64,000 nt of DNA, from contig NZ_LBIP01000013.1 in the NCBI RefSeq assembly GCF_001280435.1, forward strand, positions 1 to 64,000. The letters are read 5' to 3'. Position numbers and translations under genes: made by a program. Source of the stretch: Mangrovimonas xylaniphaga. GTDB lineage: Bacteria > Bacteroidota > Bacteroidia > Flavobacteriales > Flavobacteriaceae. Below are positions 38,121 to 46,198 of the stretch, in pieces; within the stretch, counting starts at the first letter, position 1, and every line of letters starts with the position of its first letter. The notes under the pieces are model-generated. The model saw only the letters and a program-made list of their open reading frames with translations, ran no database searches and was not told the DNA's origin.

Positions 38121-38696
38121 ATGAAACTGGTTTTTGCCACCAACAATCTAAACAAACTTCAAGAAGTTCAAAAGTTAATTCCCTCAAACATCCAATTGCT
38201 GAGTCTAAAGGATATTGATTGTTTGGAGGACATTCCGGAAACCCAAGACACCATTGAAGGCAATGCCATTCAAAAAGCCAATTACATCAAAGAGAATTAT
38301 GGCTACGATTGTTTTGCAGACGATACCGGTTTAGAGGTTGAAGCTTTAGATGGTGCCCCTGGCGTCTATTCTGCACGGTATGCAGGACCACAAAAAGATG
38401 CCAATGACAATATGGACAAGCTATTGGAAGCATTGGAAAATCATTCCAACCGAAAGGCACAATTCAAAACAGTCATAGCCCTTTCTCTTAACGGAAAACA
38501 ACATACTTTCACTGGGATTTGCAAAGGCAACATCACTCAAGAAAAAGCTGGCTCGGCTGGCTTTGGATACGATCCAATTTTTAAACCGGAAGGATACGAG
38601 CTTACATTTGCAGAAATTTCCATGGAAGAAAAAAACCGCATAGGTCACCGCGGAAAGGCTGTTGCTCAGCTTGTGGAATATTTAAATCAACTCTAG
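38121..38696 (+). CDS. rdgB: XTP/dITP diphosphatase (RdgB/HAM1)
   Basis: Hydrolyses non-canonical purine triphosphates (XTP, dITP) to monophosphates, which keeps them out of DNA and RNA. It is 191 aa from the ATG at 38121. Seven extra codons upstream exist, but [19 protein letters not shown] is the family start. The motifs [37 protein letters not shown] and the final [13 protein letters not shown] are all present. A TACTTTTG -7 box (38095-38102) lies 18 nt upstream. Confidence 0.95.
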   Translation: MKLVFATNNLNKLQEVQKLIPSNIQLLSLKDIDCLEDIPETQDTIEGNAIQKANYIKENYGYDCFADDTGLEVEALDGAPGVYSARYAGPQKDANDNMDKLLEALENHSNRKAQFKTVIALSLNGKQHTFTGICKGNITQEKAGSAGFGYDPIFKPEGYELTFAEISMEEKNRIGHRGKAVAQLVEYLNQL

Positions 38697-38730
38697 AACT
38701 CTTAACAAAATCATAATTATCAGGGAATTC

Positions 38731-38760
38731 CTGTTCTCTGAAATAAAAAGCGTATATTTG
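38731..38760 (+). promoter_or_regulatory. promoter of the DEAD-box helicase gene
   Basis: A perfect -7 box TATATTTG (38753-38760) has a weak -33 element (CTG at 38731-38733) 19 nt upstream. The transcript would begin near 38767 and carry a leader of about 120 nt, the longest clear leader among protein genes here. Confidence 0.6.
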
Positions 38761-38770
38761 CCGGCTGAAA

Positions 38771-38889
38771 CTCAAAAGGTTGAGTTAAATTCCTCAGAGT
38801 GAGGATGTGTTACAGGAAGATTTAGGTTAAGTATGTCGATTCGCTTCTTATGTAACACTACAAAAACATAATCGAATACTTACAATCGA
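38771..38889 (+). promoter_or_regulatory. structured 5' leader of the DEAD-box helicase mRNA
   Basis: Three hairpins follow one another: CTCAA-AAGG-TTGAG (38771-38784), TCCTC-AGAGT-GAGGA (38791-38805), and a larger stem GTGTTACA (38807-38814) with TGTAACAC (38851-38858). The loop of the third carries 38829-38841, which can pair over 12 bp (one bulged G) with 38870-38881, just before the start codon. The sequence AATCGAAT occurs twice, at 38870-38877 and again at 38884-38891 over the start codon, so the loop could also mask the ATG. This suggests a regulatory switch or pseudoknot. It is inference from complementarity alone. Confidence 0.5.
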
Positions 38890-40695
38890 ATGAACACATT
38901 CCAAGATTTAGGTCTTAATGACGACCTATTACATGCTATTACCGATTTAGGATTTGAAACCCCTAGTGATGTCCAAGCACAAGCCATCCCAATTTTATTG
39001 GAAGAAGACACCGATTTGGTTGCCTTGGCACAAACGGGAACAGGGAAAACCGCAGCTTTCGGATTTCCGATGCTACATAAAATAGACGTTAGCAGCAGAA
39101 CCACACAAGGACTTATTTTATCTCCAACCCGCGAACTTTGTTTGCAAATTACCAACGAGCTTAAACTTTACGGAAAATACTGTAAAGGATTAAACGTTGT
39201 AGCCATCTACGGTGGATCCAGCATCAGCGATCAAGCTAGAGCTATCAAAAAAGGGGCACAAATTATTGTTGCAACTCCTGGTAGAATGAAGGACATGATT
39301 AGCCGAAACATGGTAGATATTTCAAAAATTGAATATTCTGTTCTGGATGAAGCCGATGAAATGTTGAACATGGGATTCTATGAAGACATTACAGACATTC
39401 TATCCCACACACCTGCAGAAAAGAGTACTTGGTTATTCTCTGCAACCATGCCTAGAGAGGTTGCTGCCATTGCCAAAGAATTTATGTACGATCCTAAGGA
39501 AATTACTGTAGGATCCAAAAACGTGGGTAGTGACCAAGTTTCGCATGAATACTATTTAGTAAATTCAAGAGACCGTTACCTAGCCCTGAAACGTTTGGCC
39601 GATGCCAATCCTGATATCTTTTCAGTAGTATTCTGTCGTACTAAGCGCGATACGCAAAAAGTGGCAGAAAACCTTATTGAAGATGGTTACAACGCTGGAG
39701 CACTTCATGGAGATCTAAGCCAGAACCAAAGAGATTTGGTGATGAAATCTTTCAGAAACAAGCAAATCCAAATGCTTGTAGCTACAGATGTAGCTGCCCG
39801 TGGTATTGATGTGGACGATGTTACCCACGTAATCAACTACCAACTTCCGGATGAAGTTGAAACCTATACTCACCGTTCTGGACGTACAGGTCGTGCAGGA
39901 AAAACGGGGGTTTCTATGGTGATTGTTTCCAAAAGTGAGCTTCGAAAAATAAAAAGTATCGAGCGCATCATTAAGAAAAACTTCCAGAAAAAAGACATTC
40001 CAAGTGGTATGGAAATTTGCGAAGTGCAATTGTTATCCTTGGCAAACAAAGTCCACAATACGGAAGTTAACCACGAAATTGACAAATACCTAAGCAACAT
40101 CAACGAGTTGTTTAAGGATACCGATAAAGATGAACTGATTAAAAAATTCTTTTCTGTAGAGTTCAACCGTTTCTATAACTACTACAAAAAATCGCAATCC
40201 TTAAATGTTGAAGAACCTAGAGGAGGTAAAGACAGCGGTAGATCATCTTCTTCAGACGATGTGAGATACTTTATCAACATTGGTAAAAAAGACGGGTATG
40301 ACTGGATGAACCTAAAGGATTTCTTAAGAGATCTTTTAGAATTAGGCAAGGACGATGTCTTTAAAGTAGATGTTATGGACAGCTTCTCTTTCTTTAATAC
40401 AGAACCTGAATTACAAGAGAAAATTCTAAGCTTTTTCACGGACTTTAAACATGAAGGTCGCTATGTAAATGTTGAACTAAGCTCAGACAAAGGAAAGTAT
40501 GGCGGCAAAAAACGTAAAGGCGGTAGACGCGATGGCGGAGGAAGAAGAAGAAGCAACGACGACTTTAAAGGCGGAAGCTCTCGAAGCAAAGGAGAAGGCA
40601 AACGTTTTGAAGGAGGTTCTAAACCACCAAGACGCAGCGGAGCTCCAAAATCTAGTTCTGTTGGCGGATCCAGACCAAGACGTTCTAGACGCTAA
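38890..40695 (+). CDS. DEAD-box ATP-dependent RNA helicase with DbpA-type RNA-binding domain
   Basis: A 601-aa helicase. Q motif TFQDLGLNDDLLHAI, motif I AQTGTGKT (47-54), PTRELCLQI, DEAD box VLDEADEM (153-156), SAT motif WLFSATMPREV, and HRSGRTGRAGKTG (near 335). A DbpA-like RRM follows at about 455-530 (DVRYFINIGKKDGYDWMNLK), then a C-terminal tail of about 65 residues made mainly of Gly, Arg, Lys and Ser (KRKGGRRDGGGRRR). It probably remodels rRNA or structured mRNA in ribosome assembly or cold adaptation; the RRM suggests 23S rRNA as target. The long structured leader points to post-transcriptional control. Confidence 0.94.
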   Translation: MNTFQDLGLNDDLLHAITDLGFETPSDVQAQAIPILLEEDTDLVALAQTGTGKTAAFGFPMLHKIDVSSRTTQGLILSPTRELCLQITNELKLYGKYCKGLNVVAIYGGSSISDQARAIKKGAQIIVATPGRMKDMISRNMVDISKIEYSVLDEADEMLNMGFYEDITDILSHTPAEKSTWLFSATMPREVAAIAKEFMYDPKEITVGSKNVGSDQVSHEYYLVNSRDRYLALKRLADANPDIFSVVFCRTKRDTQKVAENLIEDGYNAGALHGDLSQNQRDLVMKSFRNKQIQMLVATDVAARGIDVDDVTHVINYQLPDEVETYTHRSGRTGRAGKTGVSMVIVSKSELRKIKSIERIIKKNFQKKDIPSGMEICEVQLLSLANKVHNTEVNHEIDKYLSNINELFKDTDKDELIKKFFSVEFNRFYNYYKKSQSLNVEEPRGGKDSGRSSSSDDVRYFINIGKKDGYDWMNLKDFLRDLLELGKDDVFKVDVMDSFSFFNTEPELQEKILSFFTDFKHEGRYVNVELSSDKGKYGGKKRKGGRRDGGGRRRSNDDFKGGSSRSKGEGKRFEGGSKPPRRSGAPKSSSVGGSRPRRSRR

Positions 40696-40708
40696 ACAAT
40701 AATATATT

Positions 40709-40745
40709 AAGAGGCTATCCTAAGAAAACAGGATAGCCTCTTTGC
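40709..40745 (+). terminator. terminator after the DEAD-box helicase gene
   Basis: A perfect 13-bp stem, 40709-40721 (AAGAGGCTATCCT) with 40730-40742, around an eight-base loop, ending in TTT. Confidence 0.85.
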
Positions 40746-40857
40746 TTTCAAATTGGCTCTAACAAGGAAAAGCGCTTGTTAATTTTTAGTCAAAATTTTT
40801 TGGATGTATCAGTAATATATCTTTAGTTTATTACTTTTATACCTTACAAAGATTGAT

Positions 40858-41640
40858 ATGAAATACCTACTTCTACTAATATGTACTTTTTTTATAACCA
40901 CCTCTGTGGTCTCTCAAGAAGATGACACCAGAGTAAAAGGTATTGTAGTAAGTTCAAGTACAGGAGAAACTTTGGAAAAGGTAAACATTGTCAATCTTAA
41001 CCAGGTTATAGGAACCTCTACGGATGACAAAGGAGCTTTTGAAATCAAAGCCAAAGCTAACGACACACTGCATTTCTCATATCTTGGATACAAATCCATT
41101 AAAGTAAGGGTTACCAACGACTGGATTAAATTTGGGGAAACTCAAATTGAATTGACGGAGTCCGCATTGGCATTGGAAGAAGTTGTAGTAAACCAATTAA
41201 GGCTAACGGGATATCTGGAAGTTGACGTAAAGCAGGTACCTATCAAGACCAATTACCGCTACAGTATTTCAGGATTGTCCAACAAGGGATATGAAGCAGG
41301 AAACAACTCTCCTAATGCGGTAAACAAAGTGCTGGGAGCCATTTTTAACCCTGCAGATTTCCTTTATAATGCTTTTGGAAGAAAGCCTAATGAAATGAAA
41401 AAACTGCGCCAAATGAAAGAGGATGATGAAATCCGAAATCTTTTAGCCACCAAGTTTGACCGTGAAATGCTTACCGTACTATTACAGGTAGACCGTTATG
41501 ATTTGGATGAAATTGTAAGTCACTGCAACTACTCCAAGGACTTCATTGAAACGGCCAACGATCTTCAAATTTTAGATGCCATCAGTGAGTGTTACGAAGA
41601 ATACAAAGTACTCAATAGAAATAGACCTAGTAGGTTTTAA
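40858..41640 (+). CDS. exported carboxypeptidase-regulatory-like domain protein
   Basis: A 260-aa protein with a signal peptide (about 1-19, ending SVVSQ). Residues about 24-105 form a CarboxypepD_reg-like (CNA-B-type) beta-sandwich: VKGIVVSSSTGETLEKVNIV, GTSTDDKGAFEIKAKANDTL, HFSYLGYKS, ending LEEVVVNQ. This is the plug-proximal domain usually seen at the N-terminus of TonB-dependent receptors, but here no barrel follows. The remaining 150 residues are a conserved alpha-helical region with RKPNEMKKLRQMKEDDEIRN. Probably a periplasmic or outer-membrane-associated protein. Function unknown. Confidence 0.8.
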   Translation: MKYLLLLICTFFITTSVVSQEDDTRVKGIVVSSSTGETLEKVNIVNLNQVIGTSTDDKGAFEIKAKANDTLHFSYLGYKSIKVRVTNDWIKFGETQIELTESALALEEVVVNQLRLTGYLEVDVKQVPIKTNYRYSISGLSNKGYEAGNNSPNAVNKVLGAIFNPADFLYNAFGRKPNEMKKLRQMKEDDEIRNLLATKFDREMLTVLLQVDRYDLDEIVSHCNYSKDFIETANDLQILDAISECYEEYKVLNRNRPSRF

Positions 41641-41647
41641 ATATTAA

Positions 41648-41682
41648 AGAAAAAGTCGAAACTAAGTTTCGACTTTTTTATG
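41648..41682. terminator. bidirectional terminator between convergent genes
   Basis: AAGTCGAAA pairs with TTTCGACTT around CTAAG, flanked by A and T tracts, between the stops at 41640 and 41678. Confidence 0.8.
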
Positions 41683-42052
41683 CTCTTGAATGAAGGGCAA
41701 TCCTATTCCCTTCCGAATCTATGAATGCTGCCATATACCCGTGTTCCGGTGAAATTTGTGTCTTGGGCTGGTAAATCTGCCCACCTGCTTCCTCTATCCT
41801 ATCCAATTCATTTTGCACATTTTCACTTATGAAATAAATCAGGGTTCCCTCCTGACTTGGAATATAGGAATCCTGTTTGATCAAGGTGCCCTGTGCTCCT
41901 GGCACTTCCCCTCTGTCTGGAAACCACCCCATTTGCAAACCTCCAAAATCATGAAGGGCAATTTGTACTTGAAAAACAGTTTCATAGAATTTTTTGGCCC
42001 GAGCCATATCAGACACGGGAATTTCAAACCAACCAACCATATTATTTGCCAT
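41678..42052 (-). CDS. VOC-family (glyoxalase/bleomycin-resistance-like) protein
   Basis: A 124-aa vicinal-oxygen-chelate fold protein. It shows the paired beta-alpha-beta-beta-beta modules: MVGWFEIPVSDMARAKKFYE and LIYFISENVQNELDRIEEAG, ending with SPEHGYMAAFIDSEGNRIAL. Members bind a divalent metal and catalyse isomerisation, dioxygenation or antibiotic binding. The substrate cannot be predicted. It overlaps nothing and lies 29 nt after trmH on the same strand. Confidence 0.88.
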   Translation of the reverse strand: MANNMVGWFEIPVSDMARAKKFYETVFQVQIALHDFGGLQMGWFPDRGEVPGAQGTLIKQDSYIPSQEGTLIYFISENVQNELDRIEEAGGQIYQPKTQISPEHGYMAAFIDSEGNRIALHSRA

Positions 42053-42081
42053 AGCCAGAGAATTTACAATTTCATTTAAAG

Positions 42082-42747
42082 TTACAAATTCTCCTTGTTT
42101 TCATGATAATGAGCTACAATTTTATCGTAATTTTTAATGGACTTTTTGACCCAATCCATGCGCTTTTCGAAAATCTCTGCTTCGGTAAGTCTCCAGTCCA
42201 AATCACTCAGTCTCATTTTTGAAGTCACATGCTGCAATATAATTGCTGCAGAAACTGAGATATTCAAGCTTTCTGTAAAGCCCACCATAGGAATCTTTAA
42301 ATAGCAATCAGCTTCCTTCAAGACATCTTCAGAAAGGCCCTCGGTCTCTCTTCCAAAAAAGAAACAAGACTTTTTAGTGAAATCGAATTCATGCAATTCG
42401 CAGTCGTTGGTATGTGGCGTTGTGGCCACAATTTGATAGCCTTTCTTTTTTAAATCAGCTACACATGATTTTACACTATGATATCGATTTATATCTACCC
42501 ATTTTTGGGCTCCCATGGCAATTTCCCTATCAATACGTCTGCTATTTCGCTCCTCTACAATATGCACTTCCTGTATGCCAAAAACGTCACAGCTTCTAAT
42601 AACTGCACTAGTATTATGCAACTGAAAAACGTCCTCTGTAGCAACCGTAAAATGTTTGGTACGTTGAGCCAATACTTCTTCAAATCGTTGTTTTCTGCTA
42701 TCGGTAAGATAGGTCTCTAGGTATTCTAAAAGTTTGAGATCTGTCAT
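42082..42747 (-). CDS. trmH: tRNA (guanosine-2'-O)-methyltransferase, TrmH type
   Basis: SpoU-family SPOUT methyltransferase, most likely modifying G18 in the tRNA D-loop. It is 221 aa from the ATG at 42747. The frame is open another 67 codons, but those lie antisense to cobB and are not family-like. Motif 1 HNTSAVIRSCDVFGIQEVHI, motif 2 FFFGRETEGLS and motif 3 IPMVGFTESLNISVSAAIIL are clear. The TrmH-like C-terminal extension (LTEAEIFEKRMDWVKKSIKN) is present. A perfect -7 box lies 4 nt from the start codon, so the mRNA may be leaderless. Confidence 0.93.
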   Translation of the reverse strand: MTDLKLLEYLETYLTDSRKQRFEEVLAQRTKHFTVATEDVFQLHNTSAVIRSCDVFGIQEVHIVEERNSRRIDREIAMGAQKWVDINRYHSVKSCVADLKKKGYQIVATTPHTNDCELHEFDFTKKSCFFFGRETEGLSEDVLKEADCYLKIPMVGFTESLNISVSAAIILQHVTSKMRLSDLDWRLTEAEIFEKRMDWVKKSIKNYDKIVAHYHENKENL

Positions 42748-42751
42748 GGGC

Positions 42752-42759
42752 CAAATATA
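42752..42759 (-). promoter_or_regulatory. -7 box of trmH, 4 nt from the start codon
   Basis: TATATTTG on the minus strand, ending 4 nt before the trmH ATG. I see no good -33 TTG. Confidence 0.5.
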
Positions 42760-42771
42760 ATTTATAAATAG

Positions 42772-42779
42772 TAATTTTG
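42772..42779 (+). promoter_or_regulatory. -7 box of cobB, 4 nt from the start codon
   Basis: TAATTTTG ending 4 nt before the cobB ATG at 42784. The same box sequence and spacing occur at rlmH. The -33 element is weak. Confidence 0.5.
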
Positions 42780-42783
42780 ACTC

Positions 42784-43467
42784 ATGAAACACCTCGTAGT
42801 ACTCACAGGAGCAGGAATGAGCGCCGAAAGCGGCATTAAAACCTTTAGGGACGCCGATGGCCTTTGGGAAGGGCACGATGTTATGGAAGTGGCTTCTCCG
42901 GAAGGCTTTAGAGCCAACCCCGAATTGGTCTTGGACTTTTACAACCAAAGACGCCGCCAGTTATTTGAAGTATCCCCAAATGCCGCACATTTTGCCTTGG
43001 CTGAATTGGAAAAAGAATATCAAGTAAGTATCATCACCCAAAATGTTGACGACCTTCATGAACGCGCCGGCAGCACCAACGTGCTTCATTTACATGGTGA
43101 ATTATTGAAAGCCCGAAGCACCTACGACGATGCTGATATTGTTGATTGCACTACCGACATTGTAATGGGAGATAAATGCCAAAGAGGATATCAAATGCGT
43201 CCACATATTGTATGGTTTGGAGAAGCAGTCCCCATGATAGAACCTGCCATTTCCATTTGCGATACAGCAGACATACTACTTATAATTGGCACTTCATTAC
43301 AGGTCTACCCTGCGGCTAGTTTAATGCACTATGCTCCTGAAAACACGCCCACATTTTATATTGACCCAAGACCTGCGGTTTCTAACTCTAAAAACATTAC
43401 CGTAATTGCCGAAAGCGCTACTCAAGGGATGAAAATTTTCAAGCAAAATTTACTTTCATTATTATAA
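42784..43467 (+). CDS. cobB: NAD-dependent protein deacylase (sirtuin, CobB type)
   Basis: A 227-aa sirtuin that removes acyl groups from lysines using NAD+. NAD-binding VLTGAGMSAESGIKTFRDA, TQNVDDLHERAG, the catalytic His104 in LHLHGE, and IGTSLQVYPAASLM are all present. Y53 and R56 in FYNQRRR match the Tyr-x-x-Arg pair of class III (SIRT5/CobB-like) enzymes, so succinyl- or malonyl-lysine may be preferred. The zinc ribbon is degenerate: only C122 and C132 remain where four Cys are usual. Divergent from trmH across 36 bp. Confidence 0.92.
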   Translation: MKHLVVLTGAGMSAESGIKTFRDADGLWEGHDVMEVASPEGFRANPELVLDFYNQRRRQLFEVSPNAAHFALAELEKEYQVSIITQNVDDLHERAGSTNVLHLHGELLKARSTYDDADIVDCTTDIVMGDKCQRGYQMRPHIVWFGEAVPMIEPAISICDTADILLIIGTSLQVYPAASLMHYAPENTPTFYIDPRPAVSNSKNITVIAESATQGMKIFKQNLLSLL

Positions 43468-43620
43468 TTTAAGTTTATTAAAATTGACGCTTTCAATTCA
43501 CAAATACCTAATACACAACACTTAAAGATAGTTTGCATAGAGGTTAAATTAAGGTTAATCGACACGGTTTCACAGCTTTAAAACTGAAAAGCTTCCTAAT
43601 TTTAACTTTCTAGCTGATTA

Positions 43621-44856
43621 ATGATTATGACAAAATTTTTAAGCTCAAAAATTCAATTACTCTTTATTTTAATAGGTTTAAGTTGCAGTACTCATGCTCA
43701 AAACGCCCTTCACTTTGACGGCGTGGACGATTATATACAAACAGACTACAAAGGCATTGAAGGGGATGGTGCCAGAACCGTTGAAGCTTGGATAAAAGTG
43801 GAGCCTAGTGATACTTGGCGATTTATTGTAGATATGGGTATCTCAGGAATTGGACAACGATTTTCTTTTAAAATTAACAACAATGCACGCTTCATTAGAA
43901 TTGAAGTTGGGGGTGGCGGTATTTACGGTAAAACAACCGTCACAGATAATAAATGGCATCATGTGGCCACAACCTATGACCCGGACTTATCCGAAAATCA
44001 ATTTAAACTTTACGTAGACGGAAAATTGGACAGAGAAGGAGATCTTGATTTAGAAGTGGACACAGGTATCGACAACCCCATACGAATTGGTTTCAGTAAT
44101 TATGATTTAGGCCCTTTTGAAGGTCTCCTTGACGAAGTGAGGGTTTGGTCTGTTGCCCGAACTGAGGAAGAGATCAAAAACAATATGAATACCGAAATAT
44201 GCCAATCTCCCAATTTGGAACTTTATTATAAATTCAACCAAGGCATTCCAAATGGTAACAATAAATACCAAAATATTGTCATGGACTATGCGGGAAATGC
44301 TTACAATGCCGAACTTGAAAATTTTAAATTATCAGGAACCAACTCCAACTGGACAGAAGGAAGCCCAATTTCTCCAACAGATTTAGACACTTCTGTTAAT
44401 GCTGAAGGCTCTAGGCTCACAGCAAATTTACAAGGCGCCAACTACCAATGGATTGATTGCTCTGACCACAATAAAGAAATAAACGGAGCTACATCCCAAT
44501 CCTTTAGCCCAAAAGTTATTGGTTCATATGCTGTAAAAATCACCAATGCCGAAGGCTGTATGGAGTTGTCTAACTGCATCACTATTTCGTCTTTGGAAAC
44601 ATTTGACAGTCCTTTTACCAACACTATTGCTCTTTCCAAAAATGAGTTTGAAAAAGGTGTATCAATCGATTTGGGCTCTTCCTTTACAGAAGTTCAAACA
44701 AAACTTATCAATATAGACGGACATGTCCTTTCGGAAGACAATTTTAAGGATATTGATAAAATTGATATGGATATAAACCAAATTCCTGGATTGTATTTTC
44801 TTCAAATTACAACCAATATGGGAGATTCAGGTATTCTTACCATTGTAAAACAGTAA
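43621..44856 (+). CDS. secreted LamG-domain protein
   Basis: A 411-aa protein with an N-terminal signal peptide (ending SCSTHAQ). Residues about 28-205 form a LamG/concanavalin-like sandwich: ALHFDGVDDYIQTDYKGIEG, TVEAWIKVEPSDTWRFIVDM, KWHHVATTYDP, FKLYVDGKLDREGDLDLEVD, and FEGLLDEVRVWSVARTEEEI. An Ig-like region follows (about 255-320, YQWIDCSDHNKEING). The last 80 residues end in MDINQIPGLYFLQITTNMGD and TIVKQ, which resembles a type IX secretion (type A) sorting domain, so the protein is probably exported to the cell surface. The ligand is likely a glycan; unproven. Confidence 0.82.
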   Translation: MIMTKFLSSKIQLLFILIGLSCSTHAQNALHFDGVDDYIQTDYKGIEGDGARTVEAWIKVEPSDTWRFIVDMGISGIGQRFSFKINNNARFIRIEVGGGGIYGKTTVTDNKWHHVATTYDPDLSENQFKLYVDGKLDREGDLDLEVDTGIDNPIRIGFSNYDLGPFEGLLDEVRVWSVARTEEEIKNNMNTEICQSPNLELYYKFNQGIPNGNNKYQNIVMDYAGNAYNAELENFKLSGTNSNWTEGSPISPTDLDTSVNAEGSRLTANLQGANYQWIDCSDHNKEINGATSQSFSPKVIGSYAVKITNAEGCMELSNCITISSLETFDSPFTNTIALSKNEFEKGVSIDLGSSFTEVQTKLINIDGHVLSEDNFKDIDKIDMDINQIPGLYFLQITTNMGDSGILTIVKQ

Positions 44857-44862
44857 CACATA

Positions 44863-44893
44863 AAAAAGGCAACCATTTTTTGGTCGCCTTTTC
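44863..44893. terminator. bidirectional terminator between LamG and C1-peptidase genes
   Basis: AAAAGGCAACCA pairs with TGGTCGCCTTTT (one mismatch) around a T loop, between stops at 44856 and 44901. Confidence 0.75.
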
Positions 44894-44900
44894 TTTCAGA

Positions 44901-46022
44901 TTATAAATTCAAGTTGTTCTTTACAGAGGGTTGCAGTGCATCCTTATGCACCATAATGGAAATGGTTTTCAATTTAAAATATGCTTCGCTCATATAAATG
45001 AACCCATCATTAGGGACCTTTTTTGTGTGCTTCCCCCAAGAATTTTTCACTTTGTAATAAATAATGCCGTTTTGATCTTCAACCATGCCTACAATATGCA
45101 TTAAATGATCATCGGTAGTATTAAAATTTTCAAACTCCTGTTGGCGGAATTCTGGAGTTATCTCCTTTTCTTTAGTAATAGCTTTCAATGCAACCTCCCC
45201 TATCTTTTTATCCTCAGGGATTACCGCAAGACCATATTTAGAAGAAAATGTTGTTTCAGTAACATCGCAATCCAATTCGATGGAAAACCCAGCTTTTAGG
45301 GCTTCATTTGTAATCTGCACCAATTCATCCAAAGCTACATTATAATAGCTTCCATTTGAGAAATTATCAGGAATCTCCAATATAAAATTGCTGTTATAAG
45401 GATGATGTGTAAACGAAGTAATGCTCACATAATCCTGAATTTGCAACCCAGTCATTTCCAAAAATGATTGAGGTGTATAAGTCTCTCCTTCATAAACAAA
45501 GGTTTCAATTTGTTTTCCTAAAGCTGCATCCAATACGGCTTCAACATCCATTTTCCAATCCCCTCTATAGGCCGTTGGATTTTTAATATAAGCATCCAAA
45601 ATGGGTTTTAAATCACCTAAAATTTCAGAATGATCATGCTTTTTTTCCGTTTCTTGCAATCCAGTATACACCTCATTGGGAACCACCCCAAACTGTGAGA
45701 TACTATTGATAACATCATGTGCCAAACCACCTTCACTAAATTGTGCCATCCCTTGGCGCATTACATAATTCCACGCCTTTCTAGGGTAGGTCTGCCTCAC
45801 ATTATACATTTCAGATAAATCGATATGTTTTCCTGAAAGGCGCATAATTTCACTCTCTAAAAAAGAAGAGGTAGAAAAACTCCAACAAGTTCCTGTATTG
45901 CCTTGACTAATGACCTCGGTAGTTTCAAGATCTATAAGGGATTTAAATTGGTAGGATTGAGAAAATGCAATGGTTGAAGTTGCCATTAGCATAACATAGA
46001 TGAAGGGCTTTTTAATGTTCAT
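44901..46022 (-). CDS. secreted papain-fold (C1/bleomycin-hydrolase-like) peptidase
   Basis: A 373-aa cysteine peptidase with a signal peptide (from the ATG at 46022; another Met lies 3 codons upstream). The active-site Cys is in ISQGNTGTCWSFSTSSFLES, the His in TDDHLMHIVGMVEDQNG and the Asn in YYKVKNSWGKHTKK, the order and spacing of family C1, closest to bleomycin hydrolase/aminopeptidase C. Those relatives are normally cytoplasmic, whereas this one is exported. It probably digests peptides in the periplasm or outside. Single gene. Confidence 0.87.
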   Translation of the reverse strand: MNIKKPFIYVMLMATSTIAFSQSYQFKSLIDLETTEVISQGNTGTCWSFSTSSFLESEIMRLSGKHIDLSEMYNVRQTYPRKAWNYVMRQGMAQFSEGGLAHDVINSISQFGVVPNEVYTGLQETEKKHDHSEILGDLKPILDAYIKNPTAYRGDWKMDVEAVLDAALGKQIETFVYEGETYTPQSFLEMTGLQIQDYVSITSFTHHPYNSNFILEIPDNFSNGSYYNVALDELVQITNEALKAGFSIELDCDVTETTFSSKYGLAVIPEDKKIGEVALKAITKEKEITPEFRQQEFENFNTTDDHLMHIVGMVEDQNGIIYYKVKNSWGKHTKKVPNDGFIYMSEAYFKLKTISIMVHKDALQPSVKNNLNL

Positions 46023-46198
46023 TCTTAACATTTTTAATTCTAGGCCGCTAAAATAATAAAAATGAAAAAGTTCTCCTTAGCAATTCTCAAAATACATGAC
46101 CCCATGTTTTCTTCAAAATCATAAACCCTAAAAACATAACTCTCTCATTGTAAGAACTATCGGAAATATTTGTATATTTAAATACAACTATTCCAATT

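Noticed and set aside
42748-42948. A longer TrmH with 67 more residues.
   Set aside because: They lie antisense to the start of cobB and are not part of the family; the ATG at 42747 gives a normal protein.
46150-46198. A partial palindrome TTGTATATTTAAATACAA before the BamA-like gene.
   Set aside because: It is imperfect and of the kind expected by chance in AT-rich promoter DNA.
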